Of a DNA stretch of 64,000 nucleotides, positions 46,214-61,200 are shown piece after piece (the first letter of the stretch is position 1; each line of letters starts with the position of its first letter). The translations under genes were made by a program, and so were the position numbers. Below the pieces are notes generated by a model. The model was not told the origin of the DNA. It made no database searches and saw only the letters and a program-made list of their open reading frames with translations. This DNA is from an uncultured Clostridia bacterium. GTDB taxonomy: Bacteria > Bacillota > Clostridia > Christensenellales > CAG-314. The stretch spans positions 1 to 64,000 of the forward strand of contig CANQND010000005.1 in the NCBI GenBank assembly GCA_947625115.1, given 5' to 3'.

Positions 46214-49200
46214 TCACTTTTTTTTGTTTTTGCGATTTAGGACGATTGCCGCCACAATCAATATTATTATTTGTCCAAATATATACACCACTGCGGGTCC
46301 GAAATCGCCGTAATCCGTGTTGTCGGACGGAGCCGCGTTGGCAATATCAATTTTAATGGAGTAAGTTTCTCCCTCGAACTCAACCATTGCGGTAAAGGTT
46401 GTGTAGTCGCCTTTATCTTCGCTTGTTACGGTTGCGTCTACAATTTCTCTGTTACCGCAAATGGAGCAAGTAAACGTTGCGGTCGCCGCGCTGTGATCAT
46501 CGCTCCACTGCCAAGTGGGTTCTTCCGACCAAACGTGGAGATGATCGCCGCCTATTACCTTGGTTTCAATTACGTCGCAGTTTTGGCAATGGCGAGATTC
46601 CGTCTTGCCGTTAGGATCTATCGTCCACTCCGACCAGACGTGTCCGCGAGCGGGTATATCGCGCGTTTCCGTTTTGCCGCACACCGTGCAAGTACGTTGC
46701 TCTTCGCCCTTGTTGGTGCAGTCGGGAGTTTTCGTTTCAGTCCATACAGTCCAGCTGTGCGTTTCAGAGGGTTCGCCCCTTGCTCCCTGCTTGCTTTGAT
46801 AGAACGGCGAGCCGTCCAGCGTTGCGTACGCGGTGTACACAATGTAGGCACCTTCTTGGCAGGTTGCGGGGATAGTGTTGGTAGTGATGACCGTCGGAAC
46901 CGTTTGTACGTCGTTGCACTTGGTGCATTTGAGGTGTACCGAAGCCGACGTGTAGCCGTTTTCGGGGTCGCCTACCCAACTCCAACCGTCGTCGCCCAAC
47001 GACGTGTCCACAATCCAATTGTGACTTTCGGCGGCAACGTAGTCTACTTTGGTGGAGATGTAACTTTGTCCGTCCACAACCACTTCCGCGGTGTACACAA
47101 TAGTGTGCGGATTTGTGCAGGAACCCTCGCCTGTACGCACTTCGTCGGGTTCTTCGTCCGTTTCGGAGCGAGTTGCCTCGCAACCGTTTTTGCACACGAA
47201 GTGAGCCGTTGCCGTCCACTTGCCGTCCGTTTCCGTCCAAATCCAACCGTTTTCGCTGTCGGGATAGTCGGTATCCAATTCCCAAACGTGCGCGTCGAGA
47301 TCTACGGGTATGTCCGCCGAGAGTTCTGCGGTAAATTCCTTTCCGTCTTTACTTGCTACCGCCGTGTAGACGCGCGTTCCTTGAAGTTCGCAGGTGGGAG
47401 CAACCGTTACGCGGCTGTCCACAGACGCTACCGCGCTGTCTTCCAAACCGCAATCGGGGCAGACGAGATACACGGTAACCGTGTAACTGCCGTCCTCGTT
47501 AAGTTGCCACAACCAACCGTCGGCTGTTCCGTCGGTATCCTCAACGGCGTCGGCGTTGACCGTCCAAGCGTGACCTTTTGCGTCGAAATATTTTTCGGAA
47601 CCGCTCAAAACGTAACCACATTCTGTACACTTTTGACGGGTGTAACCGCCGCTTGTGCAGGTGGGATCGGATTTATCCGTTTCAAAGGTACATTCTTCTG
47701 TCTTTTGCAATTCGTTGCAGATCGAGCAGCGAATTTCGTGTTTATGCACGCCGCCCTCTTCTACGTGTACATAGCGGTCGAATACGTGATCCGTTTTCGT
47801 TCCCTCTATGTACTCGGTGTACGAAGCCGTGTACACAACGCCGTCCAAGCTGACTCTTGCGTCGAGAATATCCAAACGGTCAGACGTACACGTTGCCGGT
47901 TGAGATTTTACGTTGACGTCGGCTTCGAGAGTTTGCTTTTCGTCACAGCCGTCGTTTGTGCATTTGAAGTGCGCTTTTGCCGTCCATTTATCCGAGGCGG
48001 GGTCGCGTTCCCAAGTCCAACCGCTCTTGCCCTCGCTTACGTCGAGAGTCCAATTGTGTCCCGTAGCGGGAACCGTTTCGGTGAGAACATTTTCGTTTTC
48101 GTAGGTGGTTCCGTCATAGACGAAACTTGCCTTGTAGGTGCGTTCGCCGTCCTCTTCGCAGGCGGGGCTGAGCATTTCTGCCGTGACAGTGACTTCGGGT
48201 TTGTAGGAGAATTCGCATTTACGGCATTTGAGTTCCGCTTCTACCGTGTGAGTTTCGCTGTTCCACTCGCCCCAAACCACGTAGTAGTCGTGACCCGTGG
48301 CACTTGCGCCGCTTTCCGTGTAGGAGTAGCCGCAACGCGCGCAGGTAAACGTTGTGTAACCGTCGTCCTCGCAGGTGGGTTCGGTGACAACTTCGTCAAA
48401 CGTGCAGTCCTCTTCGAGCTTGCCCTCGCCGCAGCGGGTGCAGGTGTATGTGTGGAAATGTCTTCCGTCCACGTTGTGATGTTCGGGTTCGCCGTCAAAG
48501 ACGTGTCCCAACACGGCGTTTTCTTGACGGTAACTTGTACTAAACGAGTTGCCCTCCACTTGGAGAAGTACGCTCAACGACACAACGCCCTCTTCCGTAC
48601 AGGAGGCTGTGCTTTCCGCCTCGACAACTATCTTGCCGCTTACGTCGTAGTCGCTCGGCGCGCTGTCGCCCAAGGTGAGCGTCTGGCTGACAATGCCCAC
48701 CGTGTCGGCTACAACCGTCAACGTGGCTTCGCATTGACTGCAAGTAAACGTTGCCGTAACCGTGTAGTGGCTGTCATCTACGTTCCAAACCCAATCGGGT
48801 TCGTTTACAAATTTGTGTCCCGTTGCTGGGAGCGTTTCGGTGAAAGACGACCTATTTGTGCCGTCGAACTCAACCGTTACCGCTGCCACTGCCGTGTAGT
48901 CTTGCGAACCCTCCGCAGTGCAGGTGGGATCTTTCCTTGTGCCTGCCACAACCGTGCCGTCGAAAGAGAGCAATTCGCCGCAACGCTCGCACCTGAGGTG
49001 AAGAGTGGCATGCCATTCGCCGTCGGAATAGGTCCATTCCCAACCCTCTTGCCAACTTTCGTCTGTTACCGTATCGGCAACCCAACTGTGACCGAGCGGG
49101 GAACGCTCTTCAACTATATGTTCGTTGGAGAACGTGGAACCCTCCAAGTTGATGGTGACTTTGCGCGTTTCTCCTCCGCCCACAGTGCAGGTTCCATCTC

Positions 49201-52200
49201 TCTTTGTAACCTCGATACTTCCGCTCACTTCTACGGTCAAAGATACGTCGCCGTGTCTGTCGGAAACCGTATAAGTGGCTTCATTATCCGTAGTCACCGT
49301 AACGTCCAACGCCGTGCCGCAATCGTGTTCGCACTCGAAGTGTGCAACCACACTGTTGGCGGCGTCGTACCAATTCCAGCCGCGGGTGCTATCCGTGTAG
49401 TCGGTATCCAACACCCAACTGTGACCGCGAGGAGCTATTGTTTCCACGTGTTGAGAGGTTTGTTCTTCCGCGCTCACGTTGTACGCGTTTACGTCGTCGT
49501 TGACGAGATTTACGCTTGCGGTGTAGGTGATTGTCCCATCGGAAACGCAATCGGGGTAGGTCTTTTCGCCCGCAACGACTTTGGCGTTTACGTTCATTGT
49601 GTGTTCGCCGTCGTGTTCGCACACAAGGTGCAACACCGCGCTCCACTTGCCGTCGCCGTCTTGGCTCCAACTCCAACCGTTGTCGCTGTCGGCGTAGTCA
49701 ACGTCCACTACCCAACTGTGTCCGAGTGCGTCGATGTGTTGCAACTGAACGGTGCTTTCCCACACAACGCCGTCAAATACGTCTTTTTCCGTAACATTGG
49801 GTTGCGTGCGAGCGACGCTTTCGGACAAGGTTCCCTTGTAGGTTGTGTAGCCGTCCTCGGTGCAGGTTACGTCTTGCTTGTTAAGCATTGACGTTTCGGC
49901 TGTGAGCAGAAGCGTTTCGCCGCAGTCGCATTTGAGCGACAACGTTGCGCCGCTACCGTCCTCTTGCCAAGTCCAACCGTTTCCATTCACGCTTGCGTCG
50001 GCATACCAATGGTGACCCGTGGCGGGGATAGCGATAACCTTATCCTCGCTGACAGCCGCAGGCGCAGGATCTCCCGCCTTGCTTACGGGCGGCGTTGCGG
50101 TAGCCGTGTAGGTCTGCTTGCCGTCCTCGGTGCAGGTGGCGGGTTGAATAACGTTGGTGACCGTTGCAACAACATCTTGTTTGTTGTGACAGTTGCCGCA
50201 CTCGAACGTAGCCGTAGCCGAGTAGCCGTCGGCTTCAATCTGCCAATTCCACACGGGTTCGCCCCAATTGTGACCCGTTGCGAGTACAACGTTGAACGTG
50301 CGGCGTGCGGTCAGGCTTTCGTCGAGAATAAATACGAATGTGTCGCGGTCTGTCCGTTGCAAGAGTGCCACAATCGCTTCGCGAGTTACCGTTACCGTTG
50401 CCTCGTCCATCCCGTCGTTTTCGCAACCGACGGGAATGTTTACAATACTGCTTGTGGTGTAGGTGGAGTGTTGTTCGCCGCAGTTGTTGCAGATAAAGTG
50501 TACTGTGGCGCGAGTGAAGTCCTCGCTCCAAGTCCAACCGTCCCCGTCGGAATCTGCCGCGTCCGTAGTGTCGATACGCCAATCGTGTCCCGTGTAGGGT
50601 ACGGTTACGACGTCGCTGGACGTGTAGGTGTGCTGAGTTTCGCCCTCGATGGTGTCGTTTACCGTAAACGGATCGCCTTGACTTTGAACGTAGATACGCA
50701 CTATCGCGGTGTAAGTTACGTAAACGTCCCTTGTACATTCCGCAGAATATCTCGGGCTGTCCACCGTCGCGCTCAAAGCGTGTTCTGTACCGCAAGTTTC
50801 GCAGACAATATGCACCTGCGCCGTGTGACCGCCATCGTGCGACCAAGTCCAGCCGTCCGTTCCCTTGCTTGTATCCAAAACCCAAGTGTGACCGAATGCG
50901 GGTACGATAGCTGTTTTTTCACTGTAATTTCTAACGCCGGGTTCGTAGCTGAACGTAGTCGAGCCGTAAGTGGCGGTTGCTGTAAAGTAGATTTCTCCGT
51001 CCGTCGTACACGTTGCGTCCGTCTTGGTGTGCGCCGTCAACACGATTCCGCCAACGCCGCTTTCTCCCGCCATCTTGATGACGTCTTTGATTGCGTTGTT
51101 GGACTCTTGCATTATGCCGAGTTCCACTTCGTAAGTGTTGCCTTTCTTAGTCCAACGCCAACCGCTTCCCTCGTCGCCGTAGTTCGTGTCTACGATCCAC
51201 ACGCGCGAAGAAATTTCAACGTTTTCAAATGTTTGCACCGCCTGACCGTCGGCAAGTTCGTAATCCGCAACGCTTGCGCCATACAAAGTTACGTTGACGG
51301 TTACAACGTGATCTTTTCTAATGTCAGGCTCGTCGAACACGCCCGACGCAAGAACGTTGAGGCTGTCCGTGCCGTACAAACCGAGTTCGTTTACCGCAAG
51401 TTCGGCTTTGTTCTCGATTTCAAACTTGACTCCACTTATATCCACAGTGGCTATTATGTTGTTGTCGAACTCTTTGTTCAGAACTTTGATACCGACAACT
51501 TTCACTTTGGCTTTGTTGATGGTAAAGCTGAATTCCGTGTTGACCAACTTGTAGTTTGCGGCAAATTCGGGATCCAATTCGTCTGCGACTACCTTGTACA
51601 CGCCTGCGTGCAAAGCCGTCGTCAAATCGTAAGGAGCGTCATTGAAAGTTGTGATCTTGAAGCCAAGCGTATTCTTGTCGCCGCCAACATCTTCCCAACT
51701 TGCATGTATGCTACCCAATTGATCGGTGCCGTTGTAAACGAGCGATCCTCCGTCTATTGTCCATTCCACGCTGACTTCTTTGGACGTTATTTCGCTTGCT
51801 ACGGTTACAACGTACACGTTCTGTCCGTCATATTCGCCCGTATCGAGATTGGCGTCGCCGCCCAACCTGTAATTTACGCCCAACTTGATGTAGACATCGA
51901 CGTTCTGTCTGCCTACCGCCACGCCCTTGAATACGGCTTTTATTACCGTTTCGAGATCGCCGTCAAACAAGCCCGAGCGTCCGCTTATGCTAACGTTGTT
52001 GTTTTCGCACAAGTCCGTACCGTCGTACACCTTGGACAGTACCGCTACCGTCAAGGTAACTTCGGCTTGATTGATCGTGTAGTTGTGAGTGGTTGCCTCC
52101 ACAAATGCGTAGTTGCTGTTAAAAGCCACTTCGCCGCCCCCAGCCAAGTATTCGATGTACCCGCTTTCATCGGCAAGTTTGAATGTGTACGTACCCGCGT

Positions 52201-55200
52201 CCACAAACGCCTTTGTTGCGGTTCCGTCTTGATCGTACGTAGCCACTTTCAGATACACCGTTCTGCTACCGTCGTTGTCGATGGTCGTGTAGTACGCCAA
52301 TTTCGTCAAGTCGAAGTTGGGGGTTTGCCCTCTGTACGTAAATTCTTGGTCGTTCCAATGCAACTCAACTTGTTTAGGCAAGATTTTTCCCGCTGTCTTG
52401 TTGGGGTCTGTCCATTTGGTGGTTACCTTTGTGCCACCGTTGTCCACAAGCGTGTAGTTGCCCGCGTCTGCCCCCGTCAACGTGTAGGTTACGGTTATGT
52501 TGTTCGCCGTTGCAACGTTTTTGGTGTTGTACTCGCCCGTAACGTCGAGAGATACCTCGTCGTCGTGAATTATGCCCGAAAGAACAGCTTTTCTTATTGC
52601 TTCGAGATTGTTCGGAGTGGCATTTTGTGTTCCGTCGTACTTTCTGTCGGTAAACGTTGCTTTGGTGCCTATTTCGAGGACAATGGGGGTTACGTCGGCA
52701 CTTGCCACCAACGACGTATCTTCAAAGTAGTAGTTCTTGCTTGCCCCCTCGTGCTTTACCTCATCCTTGACAATAGCATAAGTGAAGAACACCGTTACAG
52801 ACTTGTTTTGTCCGACGTTCTTGCTGTCGAAGTGCGCTTCGATACCCGTAAGGTCGACTGTAAGGTAACCATCTTCGCCTTGAATGAAGCCGTTGAGCTT
52901 AATTTCTATATCCGCTATGTCGTCGCCGTTGTACTCTTTGTCGCTTGCCGCCATAGACGGAGTGAGAGTTCTGCGCGTGATCGTTGCGCTGACCGGATCG
53001 CCCGTGTAGGGATTTTCAACGTCCAGCTCGTAGTTGCCCGAATCGCTGCCAAACAACACAAAGGTCAATTCCAAACGATCTGCCGCGTCGGATTTTTGTC
53101 CCTTGTAAGTGTAGGGAGCCACTGCCGCACCGCTGTACAGCACGTTCGCGCTTGCAAAACGTGCGGTTACCGTTACTTTTACGTCGTCACTGCCAACAAG
53201 CCCGCTGAGGTTTGTTAATCCCGTTACTGCCGTAACATCGGTGTTTGTGTACTTTACAAGAGCCGTCGTGTTGCCGTCGTAAACTTTGTCCTCTACCGTA
53301 AAGCCGCCTTTTATGGTCAACGTCGCTTTGGTGATCTCGGCGGTTGTGGTTACCACGTACACGTTCCGTCCGTCATATTCGCCCTCGGCAGGGTTGGCGT
53401 CGCCGCCTAATCTGTAATTCGCGCCCAACTCGATGTAGACTTCAACGTTCTGTCTGCCGACAACAACGTTTTTGAATACTGCCTTTATTACCGTTTCGAG
53501 ATCGCCGTCAAACAAGCCCGATTTTCCGCTTACGACAACTTTGTTTTTGTCGCACGTATCCTTGCCGTCGTACACCTTGGACGGTACCGTTACTGTCAAT
53601 GTAACTTCGGCTTGCTTGATCGTGTAGTTGTGGCTCAGCGTTCCTTGCAACTCGTAGTTGCTGTCCAAAGCTCCCGCCACGCTGTCGCTATACTGTTGAT
53701 ATTTGCTGTCCGCTTGAACGAGCTTCAACATATATTCGCCCGCGTTGACAAAATCTGTTGCACTGCCGCCGTCTTTGTCGTAGGAAGCCACTTGCAGATA
53801 CACTCTCGCGCCGCCGTCGATGTCGATGGTCGTGTAGTACGCCAATTTCGTCAAATCGAACTTGTGGTCTTTGCCACTATACGTAAATTCTTGGTCGCTC
53901 CATTGAACGTTAACTTTCTTGGGCAAGATCTGTCCCGTTGTCTTTTCGGGATCTTCCCATTTGGTGGTTACCGTTGTGTTGTGGTTGTCCACAAGCGTGT
54001 AGTTGCCTGCGTCTGCCCCCGTTAACGTGTAAGTTACGGTTATTTTGTCCGCCGTTGCCACGTCTTTGCTGTTGTAAACTCCCGTGACGTTGAGATTTAC
54101 CGTGTCGCCGTCAATCTTTTTGGCAAGCACAGCTTCTCTTATTGCTTCGAGATTGTTCGGAGTGGCATTTTGCGTTCCGTCGTACTCTCTGTCGTCGGTA
54201 AACGTTGCTTTTACGCTTACGTCAAGTACAATGGGGGTTACGTTGGCACTTGCCACCAACGACGTAGCTTCAAAGTAGTAGTTTTTGCTTGCGCCCGCGT
54301 GTTCTGCCGCGTCCCCGACAACGGCGTACGTGATTTTCGCGGTAACGGTTTTGCTTTGTCCCACATTCTTGTTGTTGAAGTGAGCCACTATATCCGAAGT
54401 ATCCGTGGTGAGGTAGTTATCTTCGCCCGAAATGAAGCCGCTAAGCGTTACGTGTACTGTCGCGTCGTCTTTTCCGTTGTACGTCCTGCTATCGGCGGTC
54501 ATAGAAACGTTGAGCGTTCTGCGAGTGATTGTCGCGCTGACTGCTGTTTCGCCGCTGTACGGTTCCGCTGTAAGCACGTAGTTGCCCGAATCGCTGCCGA
54601 ACAACACAAACGTCAATTCCAAACGATCTGCCGCGTCGGATTTTTGTCCCTTGTAAGTGTAGGGAGCCACTGCCGCACCGCTGTACAGCACGTTCGCGCT
54701 TGCAAAACGTGCGGTTACCGTTACTTTTACGTCGTCACTGCCAACAAGCCCGCTGAGGTTTGTTGATCCCGTTACCGCTGTCGATTTGTCGTCATCGTAT
54801 TTTACAAGAGCCGTCGGGTTGCCGTCGTAAACTTTGTCCTCTACCGTAAAGCCGCCTTTTACCGTCAACTGTTTTCTGTCGATTGTGCCGAACACCGTAA
54901 CAGAGCAAAGGTTGTCGCCCTTTACTCCCTCTACGGAGCCGCTAACAACTTCTCTGCTGCCGCTCAACGTGTAGTTGTCGGACGGAAGTCGAATATAAAC
55001 GGTAACGTTGTGTCCGCCCGCCGTTACGCCGTCGAACACCGCTTTGAGCAATGTCGGAGTTTCTTCGTCGAACAAGCCCGCGAAGATAGAACCCGTAACG
55101 TTGCCTATCGGGCACTCGTCTGTGCCGTTGTAAACTTTGCTCGTCACTTTCATTCCGCTGACGGTAATTGTCGCCTTGTTTATTGTGTAGTTGTGGGTGT

Positions 55201-58200
55201 TGTTTTCCAGCGTGTAGTTACTGCTGAAAGCCTCCGCCGCTCCGCTTTCGCCGTACTGTTGCGAACCCACTTCAAGAGTGTACTCGCCATTGTTTACAAA
55301 CGTGCTTGCGTCCCCTTTACCTTGAACATACACAACAAGATAAACTTGTTTGTTGTCTACCGTGAGGTAGTACGCCAACTTGGTGAGGTCGAAATTGGGC
55401 GTTTTTCCGCTATAAGTAAACGATTTGTCGGTCCAATGTACCGTCGCGCTCTTGGGGGTGATTTTTTGATCCGCAACGGTCGCTGTTGTAGTTTTGACGG
55501 AAACTCCGTTTTTGTTGTCGAATGTGTAGTTGTTCGCGTCTGCGCCGCCCATCGTGTAGGTAACGGTTATTTGCGACGCTTCGCTGACGTTCGCGCTGTT
55601 GTACACGCCGCTTGCCGAAAGGGTCACGTTGTCGCTTTCAACTATCTCGTCCACACCGAAAGAGCCGACAGAACTTACTATCGCGGCTGCGTTTCCATCG
55701 TAAACTTTTTCGCTGAAAGTTGCGCCGCTTGCGGTGACAAGTTTGGGAGTAATCGTTACAAGTGCAATTTGACTTGTGACGCTATCCCTACCCCTGTTGT
55801 ACCTGAACTGCACGCTGACTCCCGCGTCCTCGGTTCTCGTTGCGGAAAGATTGACGCGGTAACTGCCCACTTCCAAAAGTTTCGCCGTGCTACGACTTTC
55901 GCCTTGGAACGAAACGGTGACGTGCTTTTGCAACCAATCAACCGCTTGATCCGTGTCGTTTAAGGGGTGGTCCTTACTTGTGGTTGTGATATTGCAAGTT
56001 TTAACAAGTTCCCAGAACGCCGTTAACAAATCGCTGTCGGAAATTCCGTAAACTTTTGTAATAGCCGCTGCGCGCGATATATCGATGTAGATACTCGTGT
56101 TGGAAACGGTAACCGTAAAGCTGCCGCTTAGCGGGTTGTGATCCGTTGCCGTCACGGTGTAGTAGACGGTGTAAGTTCCCACTTGGCTAAGTTTGTAGTT
56201 GCCGCCCTCATCTGCAACAACGCCCGTTACCGAAGTGATTTTTACCGTGGGGTTGAAAACATAGCCGCTAAACCTGTACGTTTTTTGCAATTCCGACGAG
56301 AAATTGCTTGCGTCGGGCGTTTCCACTTTGTAATTATTGTCGGGGTCATACGAAGAAGATATGCTGTCCACACTGCCCACAATCGTAGCGGGAGTGATGG
56401 TATAGACAAATTCCGTGCCGTTGATGAGGTCGAAGTTGCCGTCGATTGCGGCGTTCAACGCAATCGTAAGCGTGTAGGTACCTGCGGCTTGAACTCTTGT
56501 TGTATCGTTAAATTTGCCGTCCGCGCTTGCGGTGAACTCAATTGTTACCGTGTAGTTGTCGTATGTGACTGTGGCTTTGTTTCCTACAATCTTCCACGTG
56601 CCGCTTTCGTGTTCTCCCTTGGGGGTAACGCCGCCGCCCGTTGCAACAAAGTTTACGAGCAACGTGTGTTGAGTACCCGTGTAGCGGTTTGTATAGGTGT
56701 TGCCCGCGTAGGTGCTACCCGCTTGATATTTTGTTCCGTCATCGCTCCAATCTTGGATAGTAACGCCCAAGTTTGCGGCAACTTGCGCTTGCGTGATTTC
56801 GTATTCCTTTGTAATGTTATTCGTCGCGCCCGCGAACTCGAAGTCATTGGCGCAGAATCTACCCGCGTTGTCGGCTGAAACGTCCGTGCCTGTTGCGGTA
56901 TCTTTGTTTTTCAAAGTTACAGTCACGTTGTACTTACCCGCATTTACGGGAGTGGAACTGTCGCCGTCCTTGTCGTAGGTAATTGTGTAATCGTCCGCTT
57001 GCGGCAAAAGCGTGCGGTTGGCGAAGCCGTCGCTATTGAAAATCAAACCGCTGACGGGTTGTTCCTCGGCGTTGTACACAACGGAGGAGAAATCCGCAAG
57101 GGTGAGCGTTGCCTTGTTGATAGTAAAGGTAAATTTGGCGTTTCCTGTCAGTTGGAAATTGCCGTCGGTCACTGTCACCGTCACATTGTACGTTCCTGCA
57201 TGGACGGGGCCACCTTGACGGTTGGTAACCGTAGCAAAGTGCAAATCGCCCGACGCTTGGTGAACGTAGGTAACGGTGTAGTCGGTCAGGTCGGAGTTGT
57301 ACCACACGGGGACGACATCATTGCCGTCTAAGTTGGTAAACGTAAACTCCATCATTTGATTGTAACCGTTGTAGGTTGTGCTTGCGTCGCCCTTTACTGC
57401 AACGGAAACCTTGGCAGGGTCGATATGGTACGTAATTGTGAGTGTACCCGTGTAGTCGTCAATACCCGTCACTGTTAATGTGACCTCTCCGACGTTCACG
57501 TCCGCCGTTGCCATATAAGTGTAGTTGGTGTCCTGCGTCAATTCGAGGTTGTCCGTCACCATTCCCTTGGCAATAACCACCTTTAACGTCGGCTTGGTGG
57601 AGTTGCCCGTGTAGGGAGTGTTGTCCAACGTGCCCTTGGAGTCATCGACTGTGGGGGTAACGTCGGCTACCTTGTTGTGCACAAAGTGCAAATCGTTCAG
57701 AGTGAGCAGGCGCGGCATTATCGTATAGGAAACGGTGCCGTCGCGATTGGGTTCTTGTACGCCGTCTACTCCCCACGTGTAACCGAAAATGAAGTTTTGG
57801 TTGTTGAGAGTTACGGTTGCCACATAGGAGCCGACGTGAATACAATTTGCCGCCTCTACGCTCGTTTCCGATCCGCCTCTGGGGGTGTACTTGTACGAAA
57901 CGCTGAAATCAGCTGCAACGGGAAGAACGCTTTCGTTTACGGTGTTGATAAAGGAGAACGAGATCTCGTCGTTGCTTCCGCCAAACACGGGAACGTGCGC
58001 TTTGCCGTCAAAGTTGATAGAAGAACTCGACACCTGCATGCTTACGGTAGCGGGATCGATCGTGAAGTTGGCACTTACGCTGTTGCCGTCCGCTGTCACT
58101 GTGGTTCCGTCCGCGCTGACAAACTTGAAGTTAGGCACGTTGTTGGAGTTACTTGCCGCGCCATTAGCCAAGCTCACCGTAACGGTGTACGTACCTGCAT

Positions 58201-61200
58201 TTTTGGGGAAACCGCCGTCCAGCCCCGCACCGCCGTATGTTACCGTGTACTCGTCGGCAAGTACGCCTGCAAGCGCGCCTTTCAACACGGGAACAGCGTC
58301 GTTGTTGCGCTCGTTGTTGGCAAACACAATTGCCGCCGTTTGAGTTGCCGCATTGTACACGCCGTTTGCAAAGCCGTTGAGGACGATTTCCGCCGCCGTA
58401 ATTTCAAAGTCGAATTCGCCGCCCTCCGTCCAAACAAAGTTGACGGGTTTGGACAAAGCGGCGATTTTTTCCTGTTGTTCGGGGGTCAAATGTTCAGCGG
58501 TCAAAGCCGATTGATTTATCCAATCGTGAGCATTGACATTTATCTTGCCGAGATATTTTCCCGCGTCGGTAACTGCCGCAAGACCCGATTGCGCGCCGCA
58601 CGAATAAGTTACGGAAAATTCGTTCTGATCCAAAGTGGGAACGACATTTGCGTCGCGGCTGTTTGTAAAGGAAAGATTTGCGTTGTGCGCAAGGCGATTG
58701 TAGGTTTCCGACGGATTGGTTACCTTTGCGGAAACTTCGGCGGGCTTGATCTCGAATGTGCCGCGCGCCAAATTGTTTGACGACACGCCGTAGTCCGCAC
58801 CCTTGATGAGCGGGAACGCGTCGTTATCCGCTTGGAACTCGTAGTTTTCGTTGCTCAAAGCTATTGCAACGTAGTACACGTCGGCGTCTACGGGGGCAAT
58901 TTCCGTGTAGAGAGCTTTGAGGTCGTCCATCTTGTCTGCCTTGACGTTGCCTCTTTCGTCGAAGTAGCCCGTGCCGTCCTTGGCATAGGCAATAGCGTCG
59001 AACACGGCTTTGGACGTGTAGCCGTAGGTAACTTCCGCAATGGTAATGACGGGTTTGGTTACGCTTGAAACCGTTTCGCCGCGCACGGTACGCAAAATGT
59101 CGCCGTAGACAGTGTAGTCCTCAACGTTTTCAAAGCTGAGTTGCAGTTGGTGCGCCGCTCTGTCGAAGTAGTAACCGCAATATGTTGTATCGCTGTCCCC
59201 GTTGAAATCGTATCCCGTAAAGGACGAACTTACGTCGTGAGATACGTGAGATATTTTTATACGTGCAGGACGTATACGGAAAGACACAGACAGAGAGCCT
59301 GTGTAGTTATTTTTGCCCGTCACCAACACTTGGGCAAAAGTCCAATGGTCGCCCGTGTTGGAAACAGTGTTGTTGTCCGCCCAATCGAGAGAGTAGTCGT
59401 CGCCGTCGAGTTGCTCTATGCGCGAACTCTCCTTGTCGCTCGTGGAACCTTGTACCCCGTAGTGGTAGTACGCCACCTTTACAAGCGGTCTGTAAACATA
59501 GCTGTTGCCGGCATAGGGGAATGTTGCAAGTTGAGAAACGGCTTCCGTCGTCTGTTGCGTAGAGGAATCTGCGCCGTATTGAACGGGAATGTAACCCTGC
59601 GCGTCAACGTCATAGCCGTCAAGCGTTTTGCCTGCCGCAGTTTGCTGTATATCCGTGGCGAAAACGTTGTCCTCCGAAATATCTTTGGGGGTTATGTTGA
59701 CGGAGAGAGAGCTTGTTGTGTTGACAACGAAATTGCCGTACTGACCGTCGGTATTAGCCGAGCCGTTGAAGCCCTGACTGCTGTAAAGCGGTCTTGCTCC
59801 CTTTTCCGCGGGCTTGCCGTTGTTGTCGTCAAACGCCACTATCCACACTACGCCCGCGTTGATAGCTAATTTAGCCGTGTTTTGGTGAGTAACCAACGTT
59901 GTGTCGTCGCTAAGCGAGGTAAGCGTACTCAACGCGTAGTTGCCCACGTCGGCGTTGCCCGTATCAAAGGTGTACACGCCACCGCCGAACGTAACATTGT
60001 TGGAAAGGAACGCTTCGTCGCTGAACGTGTAGACTGCGTTAGAAATGGTATACTTGTTTTTGCCTACGCCCACTTCGGGTCCGACGTTATCCAGGTTTAC
60101 GGGTTTGCCGTCTTTAAGGATATTGAACGGGAACACAAAGCCCTCGGCGTGCGATGGGTAACCGGGGCGGGCTGCCCAAATGCCGCCCACGCCGTAGCCG
60201 ACTTTACCCGAGCGAATGTCGGGGTCCCTGCCCTCTTGCCACTCGCCCTCCCAAGGAACGTAGTCGTCCTCGCGCGAGGTGCCGTCGTAGGCGTAGCTGA
60301 CGGTGAGGGAAAGCGTAACCGTTACGGGGTCGATTTCCCAAGTTATTTCGTAGTAAGTGCCGAAGTCGTCGCTGTTTGTGACGGTTGCGTCAAACGTGTA
60401 GTTGCCCGTTGCGCCCGTCAACACGCCGTTTTCTTTCCAAGCGGGTATGTAAATGCGAGCCACAAGTTTGGTGGGCTGTTTGTCCGCGCCGACGGTTACG
60501 TTTTTGTAGTCGAGAGTCTTTTTTTCAACATCGGCGGTTTCTTCATCGAAACCGTACTCTGCTATCTTGTACCTTACAACAAAGTCGAAATTGTCGTTGT
60601 ACTGCAACGCCGAGTTGGCGTAAATTTTTTTCGCCGCGGCGTTGAAATCGACCTTATTGCCGTCAACCTTTGCGGCGGAGCCGACAAGCTGACGAGCCAC
60701 GCCTGCGTTGAAAGAAAGTTGCGGCAGTTGAAATTGTCCCAAACCGTTGTAGGTTACATGGCGCGAAACGGTAACGGACGTATTTGCCTCGGGGGCGGGC
60801 GTTTCGACGTCGAAATCGTAGGGAGTAACCACTGCGGGGTCCACCGTAAACTCAAACGCCCAAAAATAGGTTGTTTTGCCCGATGTGTCGCCGTTTGTTC
60901 TGTTGCTAAGCCCCACCAACTGTGCCGAATCTTGGTCGAACACGTAGTCGTAGTCGGTGTAGTCGGCGTCAAGGTCCAACGTGATGACGACAACGTAGTG
61001 ACGGGCATTTACGGGACCGCCGTCTACTCTGTGCAAGTAGTCCAGATTGTTGCCCGCGCTTTGCGTATCGAGAATGTAAACAAGGTACGCGTCGGTGTCG
61101 TAAGCGTATTCGCGCTTGTAGTCTTTGTCGAACTCCTCACGCTTGGCGGGGAACTCGTAGTTTTCAAAGGTGGTAAACTTTTCTCCGCCCGAGAAAGTTA

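Noticed and set aside
46271-53218. Very long plus-strand ORFs (1206 and 1084 aa) opposite the giant gene
   Set aside because: They share codon phase with the minus-strand CDS, so they exist because the sense gene avoids TTA/CTA/TCA codons; the translations have no domain character.
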